The translations under genes and the position numbers were made by a program. The notes beneath the pieces are model-generated. The model made no database searches. It saw only the letters and a list, made by a program, of their open reading frames with translations, and was not told where the DNA came from. Shown in pieces: positions 53,461-63,477 of a stretch of 64,000 bases of DNA. Source of the stretch: Dehalobacter sp. CP (GTDB lineage Bacteria; Bacillota_B; Desulfitobacteriia; Desulfitobacteriales; Syntrophobotulaceae). The stretch is from contig VMEE01000061.1 of NCBI GenBank assembly GCA_009910795.1, positions 1 to 64,000 of the forward strand, given 5' to 3'. How positions within the stretch are numbered: the first letter of the stretch is position 1; each line of letters begins with the position of its first letter.

Positions 53461-54609
53461 TCAACCCAGATTTATTTGCGATGCAGCATAATCCCTAGCC
53501 CATCTGTCCGCAGCCAGTACGGTATCCAAGTCCTTTATCTCCTGAACCTGATGGACCTGACAAGTGCGTTCCACAAGTTCGTGCATCTCATGATATTTTA
53601 TGCGGCCTGCCAGGAAAGCATGTACACAGATTTCGTTGGCAGCATTCATGACCGCAGGAAGTGTCTTTCCTGTCTGACCGCAGGCATAAGCGAATTTCAA
53701 AAACGGGAAAGCGGCCAAATCAGGCTTCTCAAACGTTAAGCTCTTTCCGGCAAGCGAAAGTTCCGGTAAACGGTTTTCCCAGCGTTCGGGATAGGTCAGC
53801 GCATACTGAATCGGAATGCGCATATCCGGTATGCCAAGCTGGGCAAGAACAGTGCCGTCACGGAATTCGACCATCGAGTGAACAATGCTCTGAGGATGAA
53901 CCAAAACATCAATTTGGTCATAATCTACGCCGAAAAGAAATTTTGCCTCAATAACTTCCAAACCTTTGTTCATCATGGTTGCTGAATCAATGGTAATCTT
54001 GGCGCCCATATTCCAGTTCGGATGTTTCAGCGCCATTGCCGGTGTTACATCAGCCAGCCTTTCCCTGTCCCATCCTCTGAAAGGGCCGCCTGAAGCAGTC
54101 AGAATAATTTTTTTAACTGCATTTTTGTTGCCGCTGAGACACTGGAACACAGCAGAGTGTTCACTGTCAACAGGAATAACGGAACAGCCGTTCCGTTCTG
54201 CTGTCTGCATTACAAGTTCCCCTGCGGCAACGAGCGTTTCTTTGTTGGCCAGCGCAATATTTTTTCCTGCGTTCAGTGCAGCCAGTGTAGGCTCAAGACC
54301 AATACTGCCGCTGACAGCGGTCACAACCGTGTCAACCTCTGCTGCAGTCGCCGCCTCAAGCAGTCCCTCCATACCTGCCAGCACCTTGACAGACAGGTCA
54401 GCAACCCGTTGTTTCAGGAAAAGTGCACTTTCTTCCTGCATCATCACGGCAATCCTCGGCCTGAACTCGCGGATCTGTTGTTCAAAAAGGTCGGCCCGGG
54501 AATTGGCCGACAAAGCATAAACAGCTAATTTTCCTTCCGAGTTTCTGACCACATCCAGTGTCTGCGTGCCAATTGAACCGGTGGAGCCTAAGACCGAAAT
54601 TATTTTCAC
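53461..54609 (-). CDS. dxr: 1-deoxy-D-xylulose 5-phosphate reductoisomerase, 382 aa
   Basis: Second step of the MEP pathway. SVLGSTGSIGTQTLDVVRN is the NADPH loop. VDSEHSAVFQCL has the metal/substrate residues, and LTASGGPFRGW and WNMGAKITIDSATMMNKGLEVIEA are hallmark motifs. Normal length. Two bases upstream of rseP, so co-translated. Confidence 0.96.
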   Translation of the reverse strand: MKIISVLGSTGSIGTQTLDVVRNSEGKLAVYALSANSRADLFEQQIREFRPRIAVMMQEESALFLKQRVADLSVKVLAGMEGLLEAATAAEVDTVVTAVSGSIGLEPTLAALNAGKNIALANKETLVAAGELVMQTAERNGCSVIPVDSEHSAVFQCLSGNKNAVKKIILTASGGPFRGWDRERLADVTPAMALKHPNWNMGAKITIDSATMMNKGLEVIEAKFLFGVDYDQIDVLVHPQSIVHSMVEFRDGTVLAQLGIPDMRIPIQYALTYPERWENRLPELSLAGKSLTFEKPDLAAFPFLKFAYACGQTGKTLPAVMNAANEICVHAFLAGRIKYHEMHELVERTCQVHQVQEIKDLDTVLAADRWARDYAASQINLG

Positions 54610-54702
54610 TTTGATATCTCCAATTCCAATTCTATCCTAATTCGTTATGCTTAAGTTTTACTTAGAGTGGATCTTTTAAGAGAGTGGCTTTGAATGGCTT
54701 TG

Positions 54703-55806
54703 CTATTCTCCCTTAAAAACTTCGGCTTTCCTGACGGCTTCATACATGACGACCAGAGCGGGGCCGATGAGCAGTCCTACTGCTCCGAAAAGGTTCATTC
54801 CAACGTACATGGACATCAGGGTGGCCAGCGGATGCAGCCCGATATTTTGAGACAAAATCTTTGGTTCCAGGATCTGCCGGATCACTGTAGCGGCAAGGTA
54901 GATGACCAAGAGTTTGACTGCCGAGGCTATACTGCCGGTAAAAAGCAGTACCAAGATCCACGGAATAAATATGAGGGCCGGTCCGATAACCGGTATCAGA
55001 TCGAGCAGGCCGGACAGAATGCCAAGCGTAAAGGCATAGCTATTACCGATGATCAACAGTCCAATTGTGATCACAGCGAATGTGATGCAGACAAGAATGG
55101 TCTGAGCTCTTAAGAATCCTACCAGTGCTGAACCAAGGTCTGCAGCAATTTGTCTGGTTTTGCCAAGATATTTCCCTTTTACCCTGCCAAACAGCCATTC
55201 CTTGACGGCCGGAAAACTCATGCTCGTCAGCAGTGTTGCTACAGTTGTAATCACAATCACAAACATCAAGCCCGGCAGCGCACCCAGAAAATTCAGCAAG
55301 CCAAGACTGCCGTTTTTAAGAATGACCTGGAGTGCCGCAAGTATTTTTTCCATATTGGACTGAATCGCACTATTGATCTCAGGATTCAGCTGAATAAACT
55401 GCTGAATTAAGCCGATCTTTTCTGTCAGCATTGCCAAGGTCTGTTGATAAATCATCGGAAAAGCAGTATATAGTTCGGCTAACTCGCGGTATATCCGGCT
55501 CCCGAACAAAACCAGCAGCAGCACAAACACAATCAAAACCAGGATCACCACAAGCAGAGATGCGTAGGTTCTCTTGATTTTAAGCACATTAATCAGTTTT
55601 AATATAAGCGGTTCCAGCAGAAAAGAAAGGATAAATGCCAAAATAAAGGGCAGCAGGGCCGAGACCACTGTTCCAAGCGTTGAGCCAAAGACAGGGAAAA
55701 ACTCGACGATCGCATAGGTAAAAAGTTTCAGGCTGAGTAATGCAGCTGCGATCATAACCAACCTGTTTAGATTCACCCTTAGGGAGTTTTTGGTCGTATC
55801 GTTCAT
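54703..55806 (-). CDS. AI-2E family permease (YtvI-like), 367 aa
   Basis: About seven or eight membrane segments with the family signature GILSGLLDLIPVIGPALIFIPW near residue 275 and ILEPKILSQNIGLHPLATLMSMYVGMNLFG near residue 320. A long periplasmic-type helix region (residues ~115-165) follows the fourth hydrophobic segment. In Firmicutes the closest named group is YtvI, linked to sporulation, but substrate and role are unknown. It lies between cdsA and dxr, which are usually adjacent, so it is an insertion in the conserved order. Confidence 0.85.
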   Translation of the reverse strand: MNDTTKNSLRVNLNRLVMIAAALLSLKLFTYAIVEFFPVFGSTLGTVVSALLPFILAFILSFLLEPLILKLINVLKIKRTYASLLVVILVLIVFVLLLVLFGSRIYRELAELYTAFPMIYQQTLAMLTEKIGLIQQFIQLNPEINSAIQSNMEKILAALQVILKNGSLGLLNFLGALPGLMFVIVITTVATLLTSMSFPAVKEWLFGRVKGKYLGKTRQIAADLGSALVGFLRAQTILVCITFAVITIGLLIIGNSYAFTLGILSGLLDLIPVIGPALIFIPWILVLLFTGSIASAVKLLVIYLAATVIRQILEPKILSQNIGLHPLATLMSMYVGMNLFGAVGLLIGPALVVMYEAVRKAEVFKGE

Positions 55807-55808
55807 GC

Positions 55809-56591
55809 TTATCCCACCAATCCTAGGTTAATAGAAAAAAACACCAACGGCAGCGCAAACAAAAAGCTGTCAAAGCGATCCAGGATACCGCCATGGCCTG
55901 GGATCAGCCTGCCGGAATCCTTCACACCGGCAGTCCGTTTCAGTGCGGATTCAAAAAGATCACCGATCTGGGAAGCAATGCTGGTCAAGAGTGACAGGAC
56001 AAGGATAGCCGGGAGAGTTGCTTGCTTGGTAATCAACCAGAAAACAAAACCGCAGACTAAAGCCGTCACCAGGCCGCCAACAGCCCCTTCGACTGTCTTG
56101 TTCGGGCTGACTTTCGGGGCAAGCTTTCTTTTACCAAGCGTATTCCCGACAAAAAAAGCTCCGGTATCTGTGAGCCAGACCAATAAGAAAACAAGAAAAC
56201 ACCAAGAAACGCCAATTTCTCTTAAGGAGTAGAGATAGGTAAACAGAAAGACCGGATAAATCAGTGCCAGAAAATAATACGTTGAAGACGCTAAAGACTG
56301 ATTTGGATAGCGCAGCGCATAACTTCCAAATGTCAGCATGAACCATATGATTGCCAGCGGCAGCATCCATTCCGTGCGGCCAAGAAGAAAAATAGCCAGC
56401 CACAAGATGCTGTAAACGACTGCCGGCCATAACTTGTTTACTAAACCGGCCTTTTGTCCAATCTGCAAAAACTCTTTAAGTCCAAGTAAAGCCAGAATCA
56501 CAACAGCAATGGACAAATACCATCCTCCGAGCCAGGTCAAAACCAATAAAAGGGGGGCTCCGACCAGAGCACTCAAGATTCTCTTAACCAT
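55809..56591 (-). CDS. cdsA: Phosphatidate cytidylyltransferase, 260 aa
   Basis: Makes CDP-diacylglycerol for phospholipid synthesis. About seven membrane segments with the signature SQIGDLFESALKRTAGVKDSGRLIPGHGGILDRFDS at the C-terminal end, including the metal-binding Asp residues. Ten bases after uppS, two bases before the permease gene. Confidence 0.95.
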   Translation of the reverse strand: MVKRILSALVGAPLLLVLTWLGGWYLSIAVVILALLGLKEFLQIGQKAGLVNKLWPAVVYSILWLAIFLLGRTEWMLPLAIIWFMLTFGSYALRYPNQSLASSTYYFLALIYPVFLFTYLYSLREIGVSWCFLVFLLVWLTDTGAFFVGNTLGKRKLAPKVSPNKTVEGAVGGLVTALVCGFVFWLITKQATLPAILVLSLLTSIASQIGDLFESALKRTAGVKDSGRLIPGHGGILDRFDSFLFALPLVFFSINLGLVG

Positions 56592-56601
56592 TTTCTATCC
56601 C

Positions 56602-57363
56602 TCAACCTTCTTTTACGCCGCCAAACCTGCGTTCCCGGTTTTGAAAAATCCGAATCGTTTCAAATAATGATGCTCTGTTAAAATCCGGCCAGCATTCATT
56701 CACAATCACGATTTCTGAATAGGCGGCCTGCCAGAGCAGATAATTGCTTAAGCGCATTTCACCTGAAGTCCTGACGAGAAGCTCCGGATCAGGACAATCT
56801 TTCGTATACAAATGCTTTTCAAATATTTCCTCGGTAATTTGCTGAACATTCAACGCTCCGCTTTGGACCTCCTGCGCAACTTCCTTGACTGCTTTGAGGA
56901 TTTCGATCCTGCTTCCGTAATTCAGAGCTACATTCAGCACTAATCCGGTATTGTTCTTTGTTTTTTCACAAGCCTCGTTATAAGCCTTCAGGACATCCTT
57001 CGGTATATCTTCTTCCTGCCCGAAAATGCATATCTTAACATTGTTCGCATGCAGCTCGGCAAGCTCTTTGCGGACATACTCCTTCAAGAGCGACATAAGA
57101 ATCCCGATCTCCGACTGCGGCCTTTTCCAGTTCTCGGTCGAAAAAGCATATACGGTCAGATATTTGATTCCAAGCTCATCACTGCCCCTGACGACTTCCC
57201 GCAGTGCTTCTACTCCCGCCCGGTGACCGACAGAACGAGGCAATCCTTTCTGCTGGGCCCATCTTCCGTTTCCGTCCATAATGATTGCCAGATGCCGAGG
57301 GATTCTTTTCATATCAATGTTTTTCAGCTGAACATCTCCACTGTCTTTTTTCCAGATTATCAC
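56602..57363 (-). CDS. uppS: Undecaprenyl diphosphate synthase (cis-prenyltransferase), 253 aa
   Basis: Makes the C55 lipid carrier for cell-wall synthesis. HLAIIMDGNGRWAQQKGLPRSVGHRAG holds the catalytic Asp and substrate-binding residues. LTVYAFSTENWKRP and the C-terminal LLVRTSGEMRLSNYLLWQAAYSEI are the other conserved regions. GTG at 57363 follows GAGGA by about six bases, giving a 17-residue N-terminal lead. Confidence 0.95.
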   Translation of the reverse strand: MIIWKKDSGDVQLKNIDMKRIPRHLAIIMDGNGRWAQQKGLPRSVGHRAGVEALREVVRGSDELGIKYLTVYAFSTENWKRPQSEIGILMSLLKEYVRKELAELHANNVKICIFGQEEDIPKDVLKAYNEACEKTKNNTGLVLNVALNYGSRIEILKAVKEVAQEVQSGALNVQQITEEIFEKHLYTKDCPDPELLVRTSGEMRLSNYLLWQAAYSEIVIVNECWPDFNRASLFETIRIFQNRERRFGGVKEG

Positions 57364-57443
57364 AAGTATTCCTCTTCATCTCTGTAGTAGTACCCTGTCA
57401 TGTATATTAGCGTTATCGAGGTACTAGAACGGTTGCGGAAAGA

Positions 57444-57469
57444 CCCCCTGTTCTGTAGGGGGCCAAACA
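57444..57469 (-). terminator. Hairpin between the small frr-uppS gene and uppS
   Basis: On the minus strand GGCCCCCT-ACAGAAC-AGGGGGTC followed by TTTCC. The stem is strong and the U tract short; it may be a partial terminator or processing site at the frr/uppS boundary. Confidence 0.5.
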
Positions 57470-57476
57470 AAAACTC

Positions 57477-57665
57477 CTATATAAATCTATCATGGATTAG
57501 AACAAATTTCAAATAACCATTGGTACAACTTATTCTGGCCACACGTAAATCTCCGCAGGGAACAGCCTTTCCTACAGGGCTGGTTATCTCATAACAGAAA
57601 TTCGCGCTTTCTTGTGTCAATTCCTCTTGAACGTCGTCCCACTTTTTCCCGAGCCAGCGCAACAC
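57477..57665 (-). CDS. Small conserved-looking protein between frr and uppS, 62 aa
   Basis: A GTG two bases after the frr stop, preceded by GGAAG, opens a 62-residue frame beginning MLRWLGKKWDDVQEELTQES and containing FCYEITSPVGKAVPCGDLRVAR. The GDLRV(A/V)R segment resembles, from memory, short proteins at this locus in other Clostridia. No membrane or signal segment. Function unknown. It may be translationally coupled to frr. Confidence 0.55.
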   Translation of the reverse strand: MLRWLGKKWDDVQEELTQESANFCYEITSPVGKAVPCGDLRVARISCTNGYLKFVLIHDRFI

Positions 57666-57666
57666 G

Positions 57667-58224
57667 TTACACTTCCATAATTTCTTTTTCTTTTTTCTCG
57701 AGGATCTCGTCAATATCCTTCACAGTTTTATCGGTAAGTTTCTGCGCTTTTTCCTGTCCTTTTTTGGAATCGTCCTCAGAGACAGTTTTGTCCTTCTCAA
57801 GCTGTTTTATCTCATCAATAAGCTCCCGTCTGATATTCCGGACAGCAACCTTAGCATCTTCCGCTTTCTTTTTAACCGTCTTGACAATCTCTGCACGGCG
57901 TTCCGCTGTCAATTGCGGAATATTTAGCCTGATGACCATGCCGTCATTGGAAGGCGTAAGTCCAAGATCCGATTTAAGAATCGCCTTCTCAATATCCTTA
58001 ATCGAAGATTTATCCCAGGGCTGAATGGTGATCATCCGTGGATCAGGGACTGAGACATTGGCCAGCTGATTAATTGGGGTAGGAGTCCCGTAATAATCAA
58101 CAGAAACTTTGTCCAGAACTGCCGGATTCGCCCTTCCTGCCCTGACAGATGCGAGGTCCTTCTTGAGTACCTCCTCTGTTTTATGCATTTTTTCTTCAGC
58201 GTCATTCAAAAATTCATTGAGCAT
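57667..58224 (-). CDS. frr: Ribosome recycling factor, 185 aa
   Basis: Splits post-termination ribosomes with EF-G. Canonical three-helix-bundle features: AEEKMHKTEEVLKKDLASVRAGRANPAVLDKVSVDYYGTPTPINQLANV and ETAERRAEIVK-type helix (LTAERRAEIVKTVKKKAEDAKVAVRNIRRE). Standard length. Six bases after pyrH. Confidence 0.97.
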   Translation of the reverse strand: MLNEFLNDAEEKMHKTEEVLKKDLASVRAGRANPAVLDKVSVDYYGTPTPINQLANVSVPDPRMITIQPWDKSSIKDIEKAILKSDLGLTPSNDGMVIRLNIPQLTAERRAEIVKTVKKKAEDAKVAVRNIRRELIDEIKQLEKDKTVSEDDSKKGQEKAQKLTDKTVKDIDEILEKKEKEIMEV

Positions 58225-58230
58225 TTTTCG

Positions 58231-58947
58231 TTACCTCCCCACATAGGTACCTATTGGTTCTCCCTTAAGTGCTTTAATAATATTGCCATTTTCTTTCAAG
58301 TTAAAAACAATGATTGGAATATCATTGTCCATGCACAACGAAGTTGCTGTGGAGTCCATCACACCCAGCCCTTTGCTGAGTACATCAAGATAGGTCAGTC
58401 TATCAAATTTCTTGGCATCAGGATTCTTCATCGGATCACTGTCAAATACGCCGTCAACCTGTTTGGCCATTAAAATAACGTCTGCTTCAATCTCTGCAGC
58501 CCGCAAAGCCGCCGTCGTATCTGTCGAAAAATAGGGATTGCCTGTCCCCGCTGCAAAAATCACAATACGGCCCTTTTCCATATGGCGGATCGCTCTTCTT
58601 CTGATATAAGGTTCTGCTACCTGCCTCATCTCAATCGCCGACAATACTCTCGTGACAATGTTGTGTTGTTCCAGAACATCCTGCAGCGCTAAGGCATTCA
58701 TTACAGTAGCGAGCATTCCCATATAATCAGCAGTTGTCCGGTCTATTCCCTGAGAACTCCCGGCAATACCCCGCCAAATATTTCCTCCGCCAACGACCAG
58801 TGCCATTTCCACACCAAGCTTCTGGACTTCAGAAATCTGTCTGGCGACAGACTCCAGCATGCTGTGCGCAATTCCAAAACCCTGCTCCCCGGCAAGCGCT
58901 TCTCCGCTTAGTTTCAATACGATGCGGCGGTAACGTGCATCTGTCAT
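58231..58947 (-). CDS. pyrH: UMP kinase, 238 aa
   Basis: Phosphorylates UMP in pyrimidine synthesis. [26 protein letters not shown] and [42 protein letters not shown] are diagnostic for the amino-acid-kinase-fold UMP kinase. Normal length. Between tsf and frr, the conserved order. Confidence 0.97.
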   Translation of the reverse strand: MTDARYRRIVLKLSGEALAGEQGFGIAHSMLESVARQISEVQKLGVEMALVVGGGNIWRGIAGSSQGIDRTTADYMGMLATVMNALALQDVLEQHNIVTRVLSAIEMRQVAEPYIRRRAIRHMEKGRIVIFAAGTGNPYFSTDTTAALRAAEIEADVILMAKQVDGVFDSDPMKNPDAKKFDRLTYLDVLSKGLGVMDSTATSLCMDNDIPIIVFNLKENGNIIKALKGEPIGTYVGR

Positions 58948-59078
58948 AAACGAACCTCCGTACTTAGTTTATTTCTACACCAAAGATAAAAATCCTCTTG
59001 TCGCTGTACGTAGATGTAACAGAAAGCATTTATACGCTGTATTATACGCAAGAAGCAATAAACCTTTCTGGTTCCCCT

Positions 59079-59105
59079 AAAAAAGAGAACACCGAAGTGT
59101 TCTCT
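59079..59105 (-). terminator. Terminator after tsf
   Basis: On the minus strand AGAGAACAC-TTCG-GTGTTCTCT followed by TTTTT. A perfect nine-base stem with a stable UUCG loop that begins in the tsf stop codon region. Confidence 0.92.
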
Positions 59106-59758
59106 TATCGATTTATTTCTTTCATGACTTCATCGGCAAAATTATCCTGGCGCTTTTCAATTCCTTCACCCAACTCATAGCGGGTAAATCTGCGAATAGC
59201 TATTTTCTCACCGATTTTGGCAATCTTAGCCATGACCAGGTCTTTGACTAAAATATCGGGGTCCTTGATAAAAGGCTGTTCTACAAGACAAACTTCCTTA
59301 TAGAACTTCTCTATGCGGCCGTCAACCATCTTGTCAACAATTTTTTCCGGTTTCCCTTCGTTCAATGCCTGAGCCCTAAATATTTCTCTTTCATGGGCAA
59401 CAACGTCAGCCGGAACATCTTCTTTATTGACATAAAGCGGTTTAGCTGCGGCGATCTGCATCGCAATATCCTTAGCCAGCTGCTTAAATTCATCTCCACG
59501 GGACACAAAGTCGGTCTCGCTGTTTAATTCGAGCAGAACGCCAATTCTGCCACCTCCATGAATGTAGGCTTCTACAGTCCCTTCGGCAGCAATTCGTCCT
59601 TCTTTTTTCGCAGCAGCAGCCAGACCTTTTTCTCTTAGGAAATCTATCGCTTTGTCCATATCGGCATTACATTCGGTTAATGCCTTTTTGCAGTCCATCA
59701 TTCCGGCTCCGGTTCTTTCCCTGAGTTCTTTCACCTGAGAAGAAGTAACTTCAGCCAT
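59105..59758 (-). CDS. tsf: Elongation factor Ts, 217 aa
   Basis: Nucleotide exchange factor for EF-Tu. The N-terminal UBA-like domain [37 protein letters not shown] and the core signature [27 protein letters not shown] are present. It is of the shorter (~200 residue) type seen in many Clostridia. ATG at 59758 has GGAGG eight bases upstream. Confidence 0.97.
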   Translation of the reverse strand: MAEVTSSQVKELRERTGAGMMDCKKALTECNADMDKAIDFLREKGLAAAAKKEGRIAAEGTVEAYIHGGGRIGVLLELNSETDFVSRGDEFKQLAKDIAMQIAAAKPLYVNKEDVPADVVAHEREIFRAQALNEGKPEKIVDKMVDGRIEKFYKEVCLVEQPFIKDPDILVKDLVMAKIAKIGEKIAIRRFTRYELGEGIEKRQDNFADEVMKEINR

Positions 59759-59796
59759 ACGGTAACCCTCCTTTATTGAATACTTTACGACACATA

Positions 59797-59848
59797 TAAA
59801 AACAGGGTAAGTCATGAAGAACATACCCCAATCTCACCCTGTTTTTTT
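59797..59848 (-). terminator. Attenuator-like hairpin between rpsB and tsf
   Basis: On the minus strand AAAACAGGGTGAG pairs with CTTACCCTGTTTT across a ~22-base loop, followed by TTTATATG, directly after the rpsB stop. It would reduce read-through into tsf, adjusting S2 to EF-Ts ratios. Confidence 0.7.
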
Positions 59849-59850
59849 AA

Positions 59851-60588
59851 CTATTCTTCGTCTTCGGTTTGATTGCTCTCTTCAGCTTCTTCAGTATTGT
59901 CAAGACTTCCTTGTTGTCCTTCGATGATGGCATCAGCCATTTTCGCGGTGAGCAGTTTTACAGCCCGGATCGCGTCATCATTGGCAGGAATCACAACATC
60001 GATCTCGTCAGGATCACAGTTGGTATCGACAATTCCTACGATCGGAATATTTAATCTTCTTGCCTCAGCCACGGCAATTCTTTCTTTACGCGGATCAACG
60101 ATGAATAAAATATCAGGAAGTTTCTTCATGTTTTTGATACCGCCAAGGAATCTTTCCAGCTTACCCATTTCATGGCGCAGCGCAGCGACTTCCTTCTTAG
60201 GAAGAACTTCAAAAACGCCTTCTGCTTCCATTCTTTCGAGCTGATGCAGTCTTTGGACTCTCTTTTGGATGGTCTGGAAGTTCGTCAGCATTCCGCCGAG
60301 CCAACGCTCGTTAACAAAATACATGCCGCAACGTTCAGCTTCTTCTTTCACAGATTCCTGAGCCTGTTTTTTTGTACCTACAAACAGTACAGTTCCGCCG
60401 TTTACTGCGATATCCCGGATAAAATTGAAAGCCTCGTCAACTTTTTTGACGGTTTTCTGAAGGTCAATGATATAGATACCATTTCTCTCCGTAAAAATGT
60501 AACGAGCCATTTTAGGATTCCAGCGGCGGGTCTGATGCCCGAAGTGTACACCGGCCTCTAAGAGTTGCTTCATAGAAATTACAGCCAT
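59851..60588 (-). CDS. rpsB: 30S ribosomal protein S2, 245 aa
   Basis: [22 protein letters not shown] and [15 protein letters not shown] are hallmark motifs; the coiled-coil region and an acidic C-terminal tail ([13 protein letters not shown]) follow. ATG at 60588 with GAGGAGG nine bases upstream; an in-frame extension to 60660 is leader sequence. Confidence 0.97.
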   Translation of the reverse strand: MAVISMKQLLEAGVHFGHQTRRWNPKMARYIFTERNGIYIIDLQKTVKKVDEAFNFIRDIAVNGGTVLFVGTKKQAQESVKEEAERCGMYFVNERWLGGMLTNFQTIQKRVQRLHQLERMEAEGVFEVLPKKEVAALRHEMGKLERFLGGIKNMKKLPDILFIVDPRKERIAVAEARRLNIPIVGIVDTNCDPDEIDVVIPANDDAIRAVKLLTAKMADAIIEGQQGSLDNTEEAEESNQTEDEE

Positions 60589-60717
60589 TGTGTAACACCT
60601 CCTCTCTTCATTTGTTTTTTTCCTCCGCAGGTTCATTCCTGGTACCCTTTGCTTGCGCAAAGAACTTGTACGCTAAGTCCCACTGCGTGTGTACTCCAAA
60701 AAATCACACTGCGAATA

Positions 60718-60746
60718 GAATATCATACCCTACTCCCGAATGCAAC
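60718..60746 (-). promoter_or_regulatory. Promoter of rpsB-tsf
   Basis: On the minus strand TTGCAT (60741-60746), 17 bases, TATTCT (60718-60723), giving a ~125-base leader before rpsB. Confidence 0.6.
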
Positions 60747-60747
60747 T

Positions 60748-61212
60748 TTAATTAATCCCGTAATGGGCGGCCAGATTGGACCGGATATTATGAGAAATAA
60801 TAAACTCCTCTAAATCTGTAAGCAGTTCATTATAGGGAAAATAAAGATCAGTAAGGTAATACACTTTATTATTCCCGGCTTTAAGCAGCACAATTTCTTC
60901 ATTGTTTTTGGTCCAAAAGAATGAGGCTTTACGGATATCTTTCGGTTCAAATGTCTTTTTCCGGAATAAGGACCGGAAGATGATCGCCTGATCATCAATA
61001 ACAATCCGTTTCGTTTTCGCCGTCAACCAGATCAACAGGATCAAGAGAATCGTAACAGCATAAATTCCGGAAAGGATCAGCAAATAAAGCGTCGGTAAAG
61101 CGTAGAAAAAGAGTATCCCTCCGATCAGCAGCGGATACAGGATGATATATAGCACTCCCGGAATTACCAAAGGTTTCATGCGGTAACCATATTCTTGCGC
61201 ATCCATAATCAT
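60748..61212 (-). CDS. Small membrane protein with PH-like domain, 154 aa
   Basis: Two adjacent hydrophobic segments (about residues 15-37 and 41-64) followed by a ~70-residue beta-rich tail: KRIVIDDQAIIFRSLFRKKTFEPKDIRKASFFW looks like the strand pattern of bacterial PH domains (YdbT/bPH type). No named homologue recalled. It follows codY by 12 bases, so it is probably in the hslV-hslU-codY transcript. A second ATG two codons in (61206) is better spaced from AAGGG. Confidence 0.7.
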   Translation of the reverse strand: MIMDAQEYGYRMKPLVIPGVLYIILYPLLIGGILFFYALPTLYLLILSGIYAVTILLILLIWLTAKTKRIVIDDQAIIFRSLFRKKTFEPKDIRKASFFWTKNNEEIVLLKAGNNKVYYLTDLYFPYNELLTDLEEFIISHNIRSNLAAHYGIN

Positions 61213-61224
61213 TTACCCTTCTCT

Positions 61225-62016
61225 TTAACGATGCCGTTTAATGTACTTATCCAGCTCGTCCAGCAGATAGTCATTCAGAACCTTGATATACGTGCCTTTC
61301 ATTCCGAGAGACTTTGATTCAATCACGCCTGCTGATTCAAACTTGCGCAGCGCGTTGACAATCACCGAACGGGTAATGCCAACCCTGTCGGCAATTTTGC
61401 TGGCTACCAGCAGCCCCTCGCCACCGCCCAGTTCAGCAAAAATATGCTCAACTGCCTCGAGTTCCGAGTAAGACAGTGTTCCCACCGCAATTTGTACAGC
61501 AGCTTTCTTGCGGGCTTCTTCCTCCGCCTGTTCAGCCTTGACGCGCAGGATTTCCATACCAATCACGGTAGCACCATATTCTGCAAGGATCAAATCCTCC
61601 GAGCGAAACTGCTTGCCAAATTTGGCCAGAACGAGCGTCCCGACCCTGTCTCCGCCTCCAAGAATCGGCACAATTGTTGTCATCTTATTGCCAAAAACAC
61701 ACTCGTGATGCTTGCTGAATACACAGGCATTCGCAACTTGCGTTGTGTTCGCCTTTGTTTCGGTCATTTTTAGTAGACCTTCATTGTAGCTTTCCGGGAA
61801 TCTTTCCGTATGAAGAACGATTTGTTCCATTTCCCCGCAGTGGAAATCGTCCATGAAGCTGTAGCCGAGGATTTTCCCCCTGCGTCCGACAATATAACAA
61901 TTGGCAGCAATCTCCTGACTTAGTACTTTGGCCATCTCGTCAAAATCCACAGGTTTTCCGGCAGCACGCTGAATGAGTCCGCTAATTTTTCTGGTCTTTT
62001 CTAGTAAAATTTCCAC
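61225..62016 (-). CDS. codY: GTP-sensing global repressor CodY, 263 aa
   Basis: Nutritional repressor binding branched-chain amino acids and GTP. The N-terminal GAF domain begins [22 protein letters not shown] and has [15 protein letters not shown]. The C-terminal winged helix has [50 protein letters not shown], the conserved DNA-recognition segment. GTG start after a run of six G. Downstream of hslVU as in Bacillus. Confidence 0.97.
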   Translation of the reverse strand: MEILLEKTRKISGLIQRAAGKPVDFDEMAKVLSQEIAANCYIVGRRGKILGYSFMDDFHCGEMEQIVLHTERFPESYNEGLLKMTETKANTTQVANACVFSKHHECVFGNKMTTIVPILGGGDRVGTLVLAKFGKQFRSEDLILAEYGATVIGMEILRVKAEQAEEEARKKAAVQIAVGTLSYSELEAVEHIFAELGGGEGLLVASKIADRVGITRSVIVNALRKFESAGVIESKSLGMKGTYIKVLNDYLLDELDKYIKRHR

Positions 62017-62094
62017 AGATTACCCCCCTTATTCTTGGTACTCAGAACTCAAAAACTTGAACTATATTGATGTTAGTAATTTTGAAATACGAAT

Positions 62095-63477
62095 TTAAAG
62101 AATATAATTTGACAGGTCCTGATTCTTCGCAACATCGCCGACCCGTTTCTGGATATACTCCCGGTTAATAGTGATGGAATAATCCTCCGGCAGTTCTGAA
62201 GCTTCGAACGAAAGCTCCTCCAAGACTTTTTCGACAATGGTATGCAGTCTCCGTGCCCCGATATTTTCCGTGTAAGCGTTGACATTGTAAGCGATCTGGG
62301 CTATTTCTTCAATCGCATTCTCGGAGAAAATGACGTCTATGCCCTCTGTTGAGAGCAGCGCACCATACTGTTTAATCAGTGAAGCCTGGGGTTCAATCAG
62401 AATCCGTTTAAAATCTGCAACACTCAACGATTCCAGCTCGACACGGATCGGCAGTCTTCCCTGGAGTTCCGGTATCAGATCGGAAGGTTTCGCTACGTGG
62501 AAAGCGCCTGCAGCAATAAATAGAATATGATCCGTCCGGACAGGACCGTACTTGGTCATTACGGTGGATCCTTCAATCAGCGGCAGAATATCTCGCTGGA
62601 CCCCTCCGCGGGAAACATCAGGACCGCCTGAAGATTCCTTGCCGGCAATCTTATCAATTTCGTCGATAAAAACGATGCCTTCCTGCTCGGTCCGGCGAAT
62701 GGCTTCCTGCACCGCCTCATCTTGGTCAATCAGATTCTGGGCCTCTTCCTGAGCCAGAATTCTGCGGGCTTCTTTGACGGTTACTTTGCGTTTTTTGCGT
62801 TTCTTCGGAAACATTCCGGCCATCATGTCCTGAATGTTGACGCCAAGCTCCATGCCTGAAGCACCAAGCATATCCGTATATTGAGAGCTTTCTTCCACTT
62901 CGATCTCAAGGGTATGCTCCTCAAGCTCTCCTTTTTGAAGCTTTTCTTTGAGGAATTCCCTGTCTTTTTCTACTTCCGGAGAAGCAGGGCTTTCTTTTTC
63001 CGGTTCATTATCCTGGTTGAATAAATACTGAAATGGATTAATATTGGATGATTCTTTCTTTTTGCCCGGGACAAGTATTGTTAGAAGACGTTTCTCCGCA
63101 TTCACCTCAGCCTGAGCTTCAACTTCTTGCATTTTTTCGCTTTTGACCATGCGTAAAGCGATCTCGGTCAAATCCCGGATGATCGATTCAACGTCCCTGC
63201 CGACATAGCCGACTTCGGTAAACTTCGTGGCTTCCACTTTGGTAAAAGGAGCCTTGACGAGCTTAGCCAGGCGCCGGGCAATCTCTGTCTTGCCTACCCC
63301 CGTAGGCCCGATCATTAAAATATTCTTCGGAAGAACATCCTCCTGCAGGGCTGCAGGCAGAAGCGAGCGGCGGTATCTGTTGCGCAGGGCAATGGCTACG
63401 GCTCTTTTGGCCTGTTTTTGCCCAACGATATATTTATCCAGTTCGGCGACGATTTCCTTTGGTGTAAGCTGTTCCAT
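62095..63477 (-). CDS. hslU: ATP-dependent protease ATPase subunit HslU (ClpY), 460 aa
   Basis: AAA+ unfoldase feeding HslV. It begins [34 protein letters not shown]. Walker [16 protein letters not shown] lies near residue 54, the pore motif GYVGRD follows, Walker B is [13 protein letters not shown], and the C terminus ends LSNYIL, matching the tail that inserts into HslV. The I domain (residues ~110-240) is charged and includes Glu/Lys-rich stretches. Its ATG overlaps the hslV stop (TGATG). Confidence 0.97.
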   Translation of the reverse strand: MEQLTPKEIVAELDKYIVGQKQAKRAVAIALRNRYRRSLLPAALQEDVLPKNILMIGPTGVGKTEIARRLAKLVKAPFTKVEATKFTEVGYVGRDVESIIRDLTEIALRMVKSEKMQEVEAQAEVNAEKRLLTILVPGKKKESSNINPFQYLFNQDNEPEKESPASPEVEKDREFLKEKLQKGELEEHTLEIEVEESSQYTDMLGASGMELGVNIQDMMAGMFPKKRKKRKVTVKEARRILAQEEAQNLIDQDEAVQEAIRRTEQEGIVFIDEIDKIAGKESSGGPDVSRGGVQRDILPLIEGSTVMTKYGPVRTDHILFIAAGAFHVAKPSDLIPELQGRLPIRVELESLSVADFKRILIEPQASLIKQYGALLSTEGIDVIFSENAIEEIAQIAYNVNAYTENIGARRLHTIVEKVLEELSFEASELPEDYSITINREYIQKRVGDVAKNQDLSNYIL

